Counted from the stretch's first letter, positions 35,906-43,806 are shown. The stretch is DNA of 64,000 nucleotides from Dermacoccus nishinomiyaensis (GCF_900447535.1 NZ_UFXX01000001.1:682001-746000), one strand, 5' to 3'. Notes: a model not told the origin generated them from the letters alone. Program-made: numbers and translations.

Positions 35906-36082
35906 GTGAACCCGATTCTAGATGTGTGGTGCGCCCTATGCGACCACCTCGCACCCTTCGCGGCTATGGCCGTGGTGCCGCTGCTGCTGTGGGTGCACCA
36001 CTTCGAGACGATGCCGCCGGCGGCTATTCACGAATCCGGTAGTACGGAACCCGTAACAGCGGCGTGCTCGTCGGTGACGTAG
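35906..36082 (+). CDS. Possible small hydrophobic protein of the element
   Basis: A 58-residue open frame starting with GTG at 35906, with GGGAG eight bases upstream. It contains one hydrophobic segment (about residues 13-32, AAMAVVPLLLW in part). I do not recognise a family. The end overlaps a second small frame. This could be a phage-type small membrane protein or chance; the only support is the ribosome-binding site and the membrane segment. Confidence 0.35.
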   Translation: MNPILDVWCALCDHLAPFAAMAVVPLLLWVHHFETMPPAAIHESGSTEPVTAACSSVT

Positions 36083-36165
36083 CCACTGGTGAGGTCATCG
36101 ACCTTCCCTCTGACAGCGGAAAGGTCGTCGCCACTACCGACGCCCCTGAGGGGTGGGCCGCATGA
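36064..36165 (+). CDS. Possible 33-residue ORF coupled to the next gene
   Basis: A GTG-started frame of 33 residues with protein-like sequence (VGDVATGEVIDLPSDSGKVV) that ends in an ATGA overlap with the following gene at 36162. The frame extends upstream a further eight codons with plausible sequence before a TAG, so it may be the tail of a decayed larger gene. There is no clear ribosome-binding site. Confidence 0.35.
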   Translation: MLVGDVATGEVIDLPSDSGKVVATTDAPEGWAA

Positions 36166-36437
36166 GCGCCGCGCAGGACGCCGCGCGCCTCGTGAGCCTC
36201 GCCGTGGCGCACAACGACGCCACCGAGACGCTGCTCGAGCGCACCATCGCAGGCACCGCGAGCCCGTGGGACGCCCGCGCCGTCACTGCCGCGTTCGATG
36301 CGATGGACGTCACCCGCCACGCGCTCAAGATCGCGCACTTCCCCGACGCTCGCGCCGTGTTCGTCGACCTCGGCCGCGTCATCGTCGAACACCGCGACGG
36401 ACGCTTCGAGCGCGTCGCCACCGACGAAGAAGCCTGA
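36162..36437 (+). CDS. Hypothetical protein of the integrative element (91 residues)
   Basis: Small, mostly helical protein with no family I recognise. The sequence is acidic/alanine-rich (MSAAQDAARLVSLAVAHND) with a C-terminal stretch VDLGRVIVEHRDGRFERV that looks like a short beta pair. The ATG at 36162 forms ATGA with the preceding 33-residue frame; an in-frame GTG lies nine bases upstream. It is followed 57 bp later by the DUF6907-like gene in the same direction, probably one cargo operon. Confidence 0.6.
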   Translation: MSAAQDAARLVSLAVAHNDATETLLERTIAGTASPWDARAVTAAFDAMDVTRHALKIAHFPDARAVFVDLGRVIVEHRDGRFERVATDEEA

Positions 36438-36494
36438 ACGCGCAGGTGTAACAAACGTGACACCTGAGCCCACCCCCCACCGAAAGGCACGACC

Positions 36495-36842
36495 ATGACG
36501 ACCACCACCACGACCACCACGACGTTCGAGGACGTGCGCGCCTGCCGAGTGCCCTGGTGCCAGGAACACACCGCGCCGCTCGAGGCCGCCCACGACCTCG
36601 GCGACGGATGGATACGCGACCCCAATGAGCCCGGCCTTGTACGCATGCACGTGCGCCCCGGCCGCTTCTTCGACCTGCAGCAGTTCGAGGACTACGCGGA
36701 CGTCTCGCACGTCATGTCGGCGCCGACCGTCGATGCTGTCGAGCGCATGGTCACCGACACCGTGGACGACATGCGAGCGTGCGCCGCCGAACTGCTCGAG
36801 TTCGCGGACATCGCCGCAGAGAGTCGGATCGACCCGGCGTGA
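36495..36842 (+). CDS. DUF6907-like small cysteine-motif protein
   Basis: A 115-residue protein that opens with nine consecutive threonines after Met (a run of ACC/ACG codons at 36498-36524). The CRVPWCQEH motif is followed by an Asp/His segment (GWIRDPNEPGLVRMHV), which resembles the CPxWC...DH pattern of the DUF6907 proteins common on actinobacterial integrative elements and phages. Function unknown. GAAAGG lies about ten bases before the ATG. The threonine repeat is a possible slippage site. Confidence 0.6.
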   Translation: MTTTTTTTTTFEDVRACRVPWCQEHTAPLEAAHDLGDGWIRDPNEPGLVRMHVRPGRFFDLQQFEDYADVSHVMSAPTVDAVERMVTDTVDDMRACAAELLEFADIAAESRIDPA

Positions 36843-37525
36843 ACGCCTCCCGGCGCTGGGGCTCGAACCTTGGGAGCTGTGGCTCCCAAGGTCTGCCGTC
36901 ACCCGGCGCCGGGGCTTCCGGTCGATCGCGATTGAGACTCCATCGCCATGTACTCGCACGCTAGGACGAGGTCACACCTGCTCGTGCAAGCGCACCTGCG
37001 CACGCGAAACCAAAGTTTGTGCCGTACAAGCTTTGCCCCCGACGAGCATGGCACCTGAGCGCACGTGGGGCCTTCTTCGCTTCGAGGAAGAGTTCTCATC
37101 GAGAGTGCCTCCTACCCGCGCGCACGCGGGGCCTCCACCGGGCGGTCAACCTCTGCTGCACCATCAGGAGTTGACCGTGCGGTGAGGGTAGGCACCACAC
37201 GCCCATCCCCCCAGAAGGTGCGGAATCTTCCGCACCTGACGCCGAAAGGGGCTGCACAACACGCACACCCTTGGGGGCACGCACCGGATGCGTACCCCCG
37301 GATTCCCAGGATTGTGGGAATCGCACCAAGCGGCGCTGAAAGCCGGTCAGCTGCAACAACAAACCGACAGGGCCCGGTGATGGTCTCCGACACCTGAGAA
37401 CCGGCTCAGGTGGCCCTAGACGCGACTGCAGGCGCGTCCAAGGGTTTCGCGATGTAGGCGCGTCTCGATTCGAGGCGGGCCTCGTCGGCGTGGGTGGAAC
37501 AACGTGAGGCGGTCAACGGGCAGGG
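36843..37525. other. Gene-free, dyad-rich stretch of the integrative element
   Basis: About 680 bp with no credible gene on either strand. It holds at least five inverted repeats: 37011-37035 (CAAAGTTTGT / ACAAGCTTTG, one mismatch), 37216-37237 (AGGTGCGGAA / TTCCGCACCT), 37273-37299 (GGGGG...ACGCA / TGCGT...CCCCC), 37302-37321 (ATTCCCA / TGGGAAT) and 37391-37412 (CACCTGAG / CTCAGGTG). It could be an origin, a packaging or excision control region, or a set of terminators. Nothing decides between these. Confidence 0.5.
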
Positions 37526-37549
37526 TGAAGCGCCCTGGGTTTCGTTCCG
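37526..37549. repeat. IS3 element left terminal inverted repeat
   Basis: Begins TGAAGCGCCCTGGGTTTC. Matches the right end at 38837-38860 in inverted orientation with one mismatch. Confidence 0.8.
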
Positions 37550-37552
37550 CGC

Positions 37553-38489
37553 TTATGTGGTGACGAGAGCTCTCGTCTGGGACTGATCGTAAGCCGCCTC
37601 AACCTCGACCGGCGTTCGGTAGCCCAGTGCCTCGTGTAGGCGCTGATGGTTCCACCAGCTCACCCACTCCAGCGTCGCCAGTTCGACCGCTGATGTCGAT
37701 GGCCACGTGGGGCGTGAGTAGATCAGCTCGGCCTTGTACAAGCCGTTGACCGTCTCAGCGAGGGCGTTGTCGTACGAGTCGCCCACTGTCCCAACGGAAG
37801 GCGCGACGCAGTGCTCGGCCAGCGTGTCGGTGTAGGCCAGGCTGACGTACTGCTCCGCGGTCACTGTGATGCACGAGCCGACCGCCTTGACGCGCCGCCG
37901 GCGTCGTCGCGAGGGCCTGCTGCAACGCGATCATCGCCAACGCCTGCGTCGTCAGCGACGACGCAACTGACCAGCCGACGATCTTCCTCGTGCACGCGGC
38001 GGTGATGAACGCCGTGTACGCGAACCCACTCGTTGTCCGGACGTACGTGATGTCGGCGACCCACAGCATGTTCGGTGCCGACGCGTGGAAGTCACGCTCG
38101 ACGAGGTCGGGGCGGCGATCGGGCACCTTCGATCCAACGGTCGTGAATGGGCGGCGCCCGCGGCGAACGCCGTGCAGCCCAGCCGTTCTCATGAGCCGAG
38201 CGGACTGATCACGCCCGATCATCCAGCCCCGGCGGCGCATCGCGTGCCACATCTTGCGGTGGCCGTACACGCCGTAATTCTGGGCGTGAAGGCGTTTCAC
38301 TTCCTTCACGAGGACATCGTCGCGGATCGCTCGCGCGCAGCGCGGGCGCGTCTTCGCGGCCCGGTAGCCGCGGGAGGTGGGGGCACCTCCCGCTTGCGGG
38401 GGAATGAACCCACAGTCCGTCGCGCGCAGAACGCGACAGATCGGCTCGACCCCGAACTGATCACGGTGTTCGTCGATGAACCGGATCAT
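37553..38489 (-). pseudogene. IS3-family transposase orfB, frameshifted
   Basis: DDE integrase-fold transposase in two frames. The first part (38489 down to about 37853) has HTH-21-like RMRTAGLHGVRRG-type sequence, the first catalytic Asp in WVADITYV and the second in LVHHSDRG. Right after DRG the frame is lost, and the rest (QYVSLAYTDTLAEH, then the catalytic Glu in NALAETVNG) continues in another frame to 37553. Joining needs a shift equal to one extra or two missing bases near 37853. A palindromic in-frame insertion at 38368-38391 also interrupts the N-terminal part. The start overlaps orfA by 4 bp. Confidence 0.85.
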
Positions 38490-38812
38490 CTCGTCGTGGG
38501 GCGGTCGGGTTCCGCTGCGAAAAAAGCTGAAGCTTTCTTCAGGATCTCGTTCGCGCGCCGTGTTTCTGCGAGTTCGCGGCGTAGCCGCCGGTTCTCTTCC
38601 TCAAGGGACTCACGCGGCGCTGTCGCGCCAGCCGTAGCGGCGGGGAGTTCGCCAGGGCGGGGCATCCAGTTACGGATCGTCGCCGGCGCGATGCCGAGCG
38701 ACGCTCCGACAGCGTCCATCGCGACCCGCTGCGAGCATCCCTCCGCGGCGCGCTTGTCGAGCACCATCCGCACGGCATGCTCACGCAAGTCCTGGTCGTA
38801 CTTCTTGGGCAT
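38486..38812 (-). CDS. IS3-family transposase orfA
   Basis: A 108-residue helix-turn-helix protein that binds the IS ends. The sequence MPKKYDQDLREHAVRMVLD, then SLGIAPATIRNWM, and a leucine-zipper-like stretch EEENRRLRRELAETRRANEILKKA in part are typical of orfA. AAGGAG lies ahead of the ATG at 38812. It ends in a 4-bp ATGA overlap with orfB, where family members usually make a fusion protein by frameshifting. Confidence 0.9.
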   Translation of the reverse strand: MPKKYDQDLREHAVRMVLDKRAAEGCSQRVAMDAVGASLGIAPATIRNWMPRPGELPAATAGATAPRESLEEENRRLRRELAETRRANEILKKASAFFAAEPDRPTTR

Positions 38813-38836
38813 GGTCCGATTCTCCTTCAGGTGGGT

Positions 38837-38860
38837 CGGAACCAAACCCAGGGCGCTTCA
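38837..38860. repeat. IS3 element right terminal inverted repeat
   Basis: Inverse of the left end at 37526-37549 with one mismatch. It lies just upstream of orfA. Confidence 0.8.
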
Positions 38861-38869
38861 GGGGTTTCT

Positions 38870-38903
38870 GGGCAGGGTTCCAGCAAAGGCAACTTCCCTG
38901 CCC
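38870..38903 (-). terminator. Hairpin after the zinc-finger gene
   Basis: Inverted repeat GGGCAGGG / CCCTGCCC with an 18-base loop, 16 bp after the stop of the zinc-finger gene. The IS3 element inserted directly beside it. Confidence 0.5.
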
Positions 38904-38918
38904 GTAGGGCTCCGAGCC

Positions 38919-39686
38919 TCAACGCCCCTCGCCGCTCACCTTCACCCGCCCTTGATACCGGGCCAGCACCTCTCCCAGCGGCAACCCAAGCTGCTCGGCC
39001 GCCGAACTCCACGTGCCACCCTCGACGAGGTGATCCTCGAGCAGTGCCAGCGTGCGGGCGTCCACCTGAGCGGCGAGCCATGCCGCGCGAGCGAGCGGCC
39101 GCGGGGTCATGGTGGACGAGGTGACGGTCTCCACCCAATCGAGAATGCTCTCGGTCTGTTCCTGGCGGCACCGCTCAAGCGACTTGCCGGGCACCTTCGC
39201 GGGCTCGAACTCCACGGCCACGGGCGCGACGGCCTGCACTTCCGGGGCCGCGCTACGACGGCGGTGCGCCCTCTGCCGGCACGCGGGCGAGCAGTAGCGG
39301 CGATCCGAGCGGCCCGCGACAACTGCTCCGCAACCGTCACACTCGCGCGTTACGGCTTCCGAACTGGTCTCCCGGTACGAGGCCGTTCGGCATGCGCTCG
39401 AGCACGCGACGACCTTGCGGCGACCGTCGGGGCGCACGATGGTCGGGCGGCCACAGCCGGCGCACGGCGCGGGCGTTTCTTCTGGCCACCATGATTCGAC
39501 ATGCGCCATGCCCGTGACGTAGGCGAGGGCGGTGCGATCCGCAGGTTTCGCCACGCACTCGAGGCATACAGCTTCCCGCGCCGTCCACCCCCGTTCGTGG
39601 CGGTTGCGACGGTGGTGGACGTCGACGGCGACCACGGGGCCGTCGATGGGCTGCTCGCACACTGCACACGGCCTATAAGTGTTCAC
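38919..39686 (-). CDS. Multi-zinc-finger protein of the integrative element
   Basis: A 255-residue protein with four cysteine clusters: CAVC and CLEC (around an HHRRNRHERG segment), CAGCG...CSSAC, and CDGCG...YCSPACRQRAHRRR. The C-terminal third is helical, with a possible helix-turn-helix (SSAAEQLGLPLGEVLARYQ). This looks like a phage- or plasmid-type DNA-binding protein; the first cluster could also be an HNH-like fold. Exact function unknown. I chose the GTG at 39686; the frame is open to 39965, but that part is not protein-like. The start lies four bases from an inverted repeat, GTTAC / GTAAC. Confidence 0.6.
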   Translation of the reverse strand: MNTYRPCAVCEQPIDGPVVAVDVHHRRNRHERGWTAREAVCLECVAKPADRTALAYVTGMAHVESWWPEETPAPCAGCGRPTIVRPDGRRKVVACSSACRTASYRETSSEAVTRECDGCGAVVAGRSDRRYCSPACRQRAHRRRSAAPEVQAVAPVAVEFEPAKVPGKSLERCRQEQTESILDWVETVTSSTMTPRPLARAAWLAAQVDARTLALLEDHLVEGGTWSSAAEQLGLPLGEVLARYQGRVKVSGEGR

Positions 39687-39689
39687 AGT

Positions 39690-39706
39690 CGTTACTCTAT
39701 TCGTAA
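39690..39706. promoter_or_regulatory. Inverted repeat at the start of the zinc-finger gene
   Basis: GTTAC, seven bases, GTAAC, immediately before the GTG at 39686. The minus strand carries TAGAGT within it as a possible -10. Such a site would allow control of, or by, the zinc-finger protein and would imply a very short leader. Confidence 0.35.
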
Positions 39707-39735
39707 CGGATAGCGTGCACTGCTTGAAACGACGA

Positions 39736-39770
39736 AACGCCCACCACCTCGAGGTGAGGTGGCGGGCGTT
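39736..39770. terminator. Hairpin of the CCGCCACCTC repeat type
   Basis: AACGCCCACCACCTC / GAGGTGGCGGGCGTT with a 5-base loop and one mismatch. Same core as the palindromes at 2373-2412 and 40065-40094. The stretch 39707-40181 holds no gene I can support; its G+C is visibly lower than that of the rest of the window. Confidence 0.55.
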
Positions 39771-40064
39771 CATCGAGCCCAGTGAACTGCTAGCCCGTCT
39801 TATATGCTTGGAACCCATCGCTGCACACCCCGCGACTGAACCCATGCCCCGCCGGTTAAAGCAGCCCCAGGGGAAGCACTCATTCGATTCGTGTCTATAC
39901 ACGTGCTGCAGAAACCGCGAACCGATCGCTTCGAAGCTACTCGCGTGCAGGAACCACGGACACACGACATACGAACAGGGGTAACAGCCTTATTGCCCGC
40001 CATCGGGCACGACCTCTCATAGAAGAAGGCTCCATCTTCCCACGCCGGAACCCGCCATCACGAC

Positions 40065-40094
40065 ACGCCCGCCACCTCGAAAGGTGACGGGCGT
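40065..40094. terminator. Hairpin of the CCGCCACCTC repeat type
   Basis: ACGCCCGCCACCT / AGGTGACGGGCGT around CGAA, one mismatch. It lies about 88 bp after the end of the frameshifted integrase-coupled gene (stop 40182) and probably ends that operon. Confidence 0.55.
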
Positions 40095-40181
40095 TCATCG
40101 TGGGGCTATGCACCCCTCGGGCTCTTGGATCGTTCGACCCGCAGGGGAGAGACAGATTCCCGTGTACGGGTTCCGGTGTTC

Positions 40182-40818
40182 TCAGGCGTGCGACGGGTGC
40201 GGACAGCCGCGCCGGCCATTCGTCGCGTAGTCACATGGCGGACACTCAGGCCCATGCACCACCGTGCGGTCGACGTCGCAATGCCCCAGCGTCCACGATG
40301 ACGCGAGAGGTCGCCCGCAGCGCCAGCACGCGAACCGCCCCCCGCCTGCACCGGACCCATGGCGTAATCACGGGATCCTCTCCTACCCGCACGATGGTCC
40401 GCAGGTCGAACGGCGTCTGCCCACGCAGCCACCGCCCTCCGGTGCTCGGTAGACCGCGGGACCATTCATCGAGGCGCCGCGCCCAGTCGACGAGAGCGGC
40501 GTCGTCGAGTGGGTCGTCACCCAGTCCCACTCCGAGGTAGGCCTCGTGTTGCCAGGGCGTCAGCTTCAGTTGATCGCGGGGCGCCCACTTGATCGTGCTC
40601 TGCACGACGAAGCGCGAGGTGTCCAGCCGCACTGCGGTGCCCAGCTTGGGCAGGCCACCCTTGTGCCGTTCGTCGCAGCGGATCACGATTTCGTTGAGGT
40701 AGCCCTGCCGCTTCCCCTGCGCTCGGATCACTGCCAAAGCGGCATCGATCTCAGGCATGAGGCGCTTACGACGCCCCACCAGTTCGCGAATGGATTCCGC
40801 GTCGAGCATTTCCGTCAC
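40182..40818 (-). pseudogene. Integrase-coupled protein with a frameshifted zinc/HNH-like C-terminus
   Basis: The gene starts with GTG at 40818, overlapping the integrase stop by 4 bp (GTGA). The frame as sequenced stops at 40246 after 190 residues, but its last 30 residues look random. Removing one base from the six-C run at 40338-40343 would join the first about 160 residues to another frame ending at 40182. That tail has CWRCGRPL, WTLGHCDVDRT and HGPECPPCDYAT, a CxxC/H/HxxxCxxC pattern typical of small phage zinc-ribbon or HNH-like domains. The full product would be 211 residues. The N-terminal part (CDERHKGGLPKLG, then TPWQHEAYLG) is not recognised. Confidence 0.6.
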
Positions 40819-41738
40819 AGTTCCCCCAGGTTCAATCGTTTGGCTTCTTCGGCAGCGCGGGCCGCAGCTTGGGCGCGCGTGTAGCGCATGAGCATGTCGG
40901 GCCGCGTCCATCCAGCGACGGCCATGAGCCCGCCCTCACTGCCGCCGGCTGCGAGCCAGCGGTGCGCGGCGGTGTGGCGAAGGCGGTGAGGGTGGAACCC
41001 CTCGATGCCGGCCGCGTCCGCACGAAGACGCAACGTCTTGTGCAGCGCATCGTACGAGAACCCCTTGCTTCGATCCCCGAGCCACAACTCGGGCCGTGAA
41101 GCGAGAGCGTGCCCCCGGCGAAGGCGCATGTAACGGTCGATTGCCTGCCCTGTCTGCGGGCCGAACGGCACGACGCGCCCCTTGCCGCCCTTGCCGCGGC
41201 GAATGACGAGCGTCTGCTCCCTCAGATCGACGTCATCGACATGGATCGCGACCACCTCGCCCGCGCGCGCGCCGGTTTCGATCATCAAGCGCAGGATTGC
41301 CTCGTCCCGGCGGGCTCGCAGCTTTCGGGCGGCGGTTGCTTCGCCCGGAACACGACAGGCGCGAAGCAGCGCCTTGAGTTGGTCGGCGGTGAGCGGCTCG
41401 ATGACTTTCTGGTCGAGCTTCGGCGCCTTGACGCCGATGAATGGATCTGCGCTGAGCTCGTCCTCCTCGGCGAGCCATGAGGTGAACCTGCGCACCCCGA
41501 GTTGGCGAGCACGGACGGTCGCAGCCTCGCGCCCCGTCTCGCCCAGGTGCACGCAGAAGGCGCGCAAGGTCGCCCGGCTCAGCGGGTCGGCCTTGCGCGC
41601 CTCAGCGAAAGCGACGTACTGCTTGACGCCCTCGGTGTAGGACTTGATCGTCTGCGCCGAGCGTCTGTCGGCCTTGAGCGCAAGCTCCCAAGAGATCAGC
41701 AACTCACGCAGTTCGGGCACGCTCAACTCTCCGGGCAT
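40815..41738 (-). CDS. Tyrosine site-specific recombinase (integrase)
   Basis: Integrase of 307 residues. A SAM-like N-terminal core-binding domain (about 1-100) precedes the catalytic domain, with Arg158 in TGARAGE, a Lys at 183 or 186 in RRGKGGKGR, His251 and Arg254 in HPHRLRHT, a Trp at 277 in GWTRPD and the nucleophile Tyr286 in LMRYTRA. It lies 112 bp from the end of the sigma gene and reads away from it, the usual position of an integrase next to its attachment site. Its stop overlaps the start of the next gene by 4 bp. Confidence 0.94.
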   Translation of the reverse strand: MPGELSVPELRELLISWELALKADRRSAQTIKSYTEGVKQYVAFAEARKADPLSRATLRAFCVHLGETGREAATVRARQLGVRRFTSWLAEEDELSADPFIGVKAPKLDQKVIEPLTADQLKALLRACRVPGEATAARKLRARRDEAILRLMIETGARAGEVVAIHVDDVDLREQTLVIRRGKGGKGRVVPFGPQTGQAIDRYMRLRRGHALASRPELWLGDRSKGFSYDALHKTLRLRADAAGIEGFHPHRLRHTAAHRWLAAGGSEGGLMAVAGWTRPDMLMRYTRAQAAARAAEEAKRLNLGEL

Positions 41739-41849
41739 GCCTCCAGTCTGAGCGTACCCCGACTAGGAGCGCTGTGCACCCTTAGAGTTCACGACGTAAG
41801 GCGAAAAAGCGCCGGAACGACGCGGATTTCTGCCTCGCTACCCGTCTGG

Positions 41850-41870
41850 CTCAGTCCAGGTAGTCGCGCA
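41850..41870. repeat. Right attachment site (sigma-gene 3' end)
   Basis: Covers the last six codons and stop of the sigma gene plus one base. It matches the left site at 35732-35752 at 19 of 21 positions. The sigma factor therefore keeps a full C-terminus, supplied by the element. Confidence 0.65.
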
Positions 41871-43512
41871 ACACCTGCGAGCGCGACGGGTGACGCAACT
41901 TGCTCATCGTCTTGCTCTCGATCTGACGGATGCGCTCACGCGTCACGCCGTAGACCTTGCCGATCTCGTCGAGCGTCTTCGGCTGGCCGTCGGTGAGGCC
42001 GAAGCGCATCGAGACGACGCCCGCCTCGCGCTCGGACAGCGTGTCGAGCACCGAGTGCAGCTGCTCCTGCAGCAGCGTGAAGCTGACGGCGTCCGCCGGG
42101 ACGACGGCCTCGGAATCCTCGATGAGGTCACCGAACTCGCTGTCGCCGTCCTCACCGAGGGGCGTGTGCAGCGAGATGGGCTCACGGCCGTACTTCTGGA
42201 CCTCGATGACCTTCTCGGGGGTCATGTCGAGCTCCTTGGCCAGCTCCTCCGGCGTGGGCTCGCGGCCCAGGTCCTGAAGCATCTGACGCTGCACGCGAGC
42301 CAGCTTGTTGATGACCTCGACCATGTGCACCGGGATGCGGATGGTGCGCGCCTGGTCGGCCATGGCACGCGTGATGGCCTGACGGATCCACCACGTCGCG
42401 TACGTCGAGAACTTGTAGCCCTTGGTGTAGTCGAACTTCTCGACCGCGCGGATGAGGCCGAGGTTGCCCTCCTGGATGAGGTCGAGGAAGAGCATGCCGC
42501 GACCCGTGTAACGCTTGGCCAGCGACACGACGAGACGCAGGTTGGCCTCGAGGAGGTGGTTCTTCGCGTTCTTGCCGTCCGAGGCGATCCACCACAGCTC
42601 GCGCTTGAGCTTCATGTCCATCTTGACGCCCGACTCGAGCTTCTGCTCGGCGAACAGGCCGGCCTCGATGCGCTTCGCGAGCTCGACCTCCTGCTCGGCG
42701 TTGAGCAGGGCGACCTTGCCGATCTGCTTGAGGTAGTCCTTGACCGGGTCGGCCGTCGCACCCGCCGTCACGACCTGCTGGGCCGGCGCGTCATCCTCGT
42801 CACCCGGACGCAGGACGAAGCCGCCCTTCTCGTCTTCGGCCTCGCCGGCGGGCTTCTTCGCCTCGTCGACCTCCTCGGCGCCTGCCTCGACGTCCGTCAC
42901 GACGACGTCGTCGATCTCGACGTCCTCGGCGACGACCTCGTCCGGCTCGCCAGCGGATGCTTTCTTGGCGGTGGTCTTCTTCGCGGTCGTCGACTTGGCC
43001 GCGGTGGCCTTCTTCGCCGTCGCCTTCTTGGCGGTGGTCTTCTTGGCGGCCGCCTTCTTCGCGGGGGCCTCACTCGCCTCGTCGGCGGTGACGTTCTCGT
43101 CGAGCTCGACGTCGGTCTCCGCCTCTACGGCCTTCTTCGCCGCCGTCTTTTTGACGGCAGCCTTCTTCGCGGTCGTCGTCTTGGCCGCGGTGGTCTTCTT
43201 CGCGGCAGCGGTCTTCGTCGCCGTCTTCTTGGCAGTCGACTTCTTCGCCGCGCTCTTGCGCCCGGTCGTCGTGGCGACGGCCTGGGCCGCGTGAACCTCG
43301 TCGAGCACGATCTCGATGCCCTCGGCCCCCAGCGCCTTCAGCACCGCCTTCTGCTTGGCCATGGAGATCTTCGCTTCTTCGAGGGCGGTCTTCAGCACCA
43401 CGCTGTCGACCGTGCCGCTCGCGCGCCCCTGCTCGAACAGAGCAATGACCGCGGGATGGTCGATGTCCGCGGGAAGCGCGGGGGTCTGAGCCGTTTCGGA
43501 CACTGAGGTCAC
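41851..43512 (-). CDS. sigA: Primary RNA polymerase sigma factor (SigA/HrdB)
   Basis: Housekeeping sigma-70. It has 553 residues. A lysine/alanine/threonine-rich N-terminus (about 85-185, repeated AKKTTAKK) as in actinobacterial HrdB and an acidic segment come first. Region 1.2 follows ([10 protein letters not shown]), region 2 ([47 protein letters not shown]), region 3, and region 4 ([19 protein letters not shown]). It ends RDYLD. I chose GTG at 43512 with AAGGTAG just upstream; a TTG three bases earlier is possible. Its last codons form the right attachment site of the integrative element. Confidence 0.97.
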   Translation of the reverse strand: MTSVSETAQTPALPADIDHPAVIALFEQGRASGTVDSVVLKTALEEAKISMAKQKAVLKALGAEGIEIVLDEVHAAQAVATTTGRKSAAKKSTAKKTATKTAAAKKTTAAKTTTAKKAAVKKTAAKKAVEAETDVELDENVTADEASEAPAKKAAAKKTTAKKATAKKATAAKSTTAKKTTAKKASAGEPDEVVAEDVEIDDVVVTDVEAGAEEVDEAKKPAGEAEDEKGGFVLRPGDEDDAPAQQVVTAGATADPVKDYLKQIGKVALLNAEQEVELAKRIEAGLFAEQKLESGVKMDMKLKRELWWIASDGKNAKNHLLEANLRLVVSLAKRYTGRGMLFLDLIQEGNLGLIRAVEKFDYTKGYKFSTYATWWIRQAITRAMADQARTIRIPVHMVEVINKLARVQRQMLQDLGREPTPEELAKELDMTPEKVIEVQKYGREPISLHTPLGEDGDSEFGDLIEDSEAVVPADAVSFTLLQEQLHSVLDTLSEREAGVVSMRFGLTDGQPKTLDEIGKVYGVTRERIRQIESKTMSKLRHPSRSQVLRDYLD

Positions 43513-43763
43513 CAACTACCTTCCGAGAGTGCACAACGCATCGGGCAGGCGCAATCGCGCGCCGAGCGCTTCGTACGAGGGAAGAGACGAACCACGGGGG
43601 CGGGATCCGACGAGAGCCGGTTGCCCGAGACTCACCTGAGCTCGCCTGGCACCGTGGTGCCTGATTCGATCCCCCGCGTCGCTTCTTTCACCATTATAGA
43701 ACTCTGGGTCGAGAACCGCAGAATCACGGGGTTCAACGCCCCTGCGTGCGCGGGTGTTCCCGA

Positions 43764-43783
43764 CCTGACGCAAGCGCGTCAGG
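43764..43783 (-). terminator. Hairpin after the UspA gene
   Basis: CCTGACGC / GCGTCAGG around a 4-base loop, 24 bp after the stop of the universal-stress gene and in the 294-bp gap before the sigma gene. Confidence 0.6.
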
Positions 43784-43806
43784 CCGGGGTTGGGAGCAGC
43801 GCGAGA

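Larger units (their letters stand above)
37526..38860 (-). mobile_element. IS3-family insertion sequence (1335 bp), probably inactive
   Basis: Bounded by 24-bp terminal inverted repeats, 37526-37549 and 38837-38860, that differ at one position (arm TGAAGCGCCCTGGGTTT...). GGG on both sides is a possible 3-bp target duplication. It contains orfA and orfB in the usual overlapping arrangement; orfB has a frameshift. It lies inside the integrative element, between the dyad-rich stretch and the zinc-finger gene. Confidence 0.85.
35732..41870. mobile_element. Integrative element inserted at the 3' end of the primary sigma gene
   Basis: About 6.1 kb between two near-identical 21-bp sequences (19 of 21 matches), at 35732-35752 and 41850-41870. 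The right copy is the last codons and stop of the sigma factor (RDYLD stop); the left copy read on the minus strand encodes RNYLD stop. A tyrosine integrase reads away from the sigma gene, 112 bp from its end. Contents: small cargo genes, a zinc-finger protein, a protein coupled to the integrase, and an IS3 element. The plus-strand cargo lies in the left part and the integrase module in the right. Element type (satellite, plasmid-like or decayed prophage) is not determined; no capsid, relaxase or replication gene is seen. Confidence 0.7.

Noticed and set aside
36024-36959. 311-codon open frame on the minus strand in the integrative element
   Set aside because: It is opposite two plus-strand genes with better support (ATGA overlap, ribosome-binding site, CxxxxC motif) and has no recognisable motif.
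37112-37393. Overlapping 88-93-codon frames on the minus strand
   Set aside because: They cover the dyads, have no ribosome-binding site and no protein-like pattern.
39780-40050. tRNA or small RNA gene in the lower-GC stretch
   Set aside because: No cloverleaf or T-loop sequence could be built; the short hairpin at about 39993-40008 alone is not enough.
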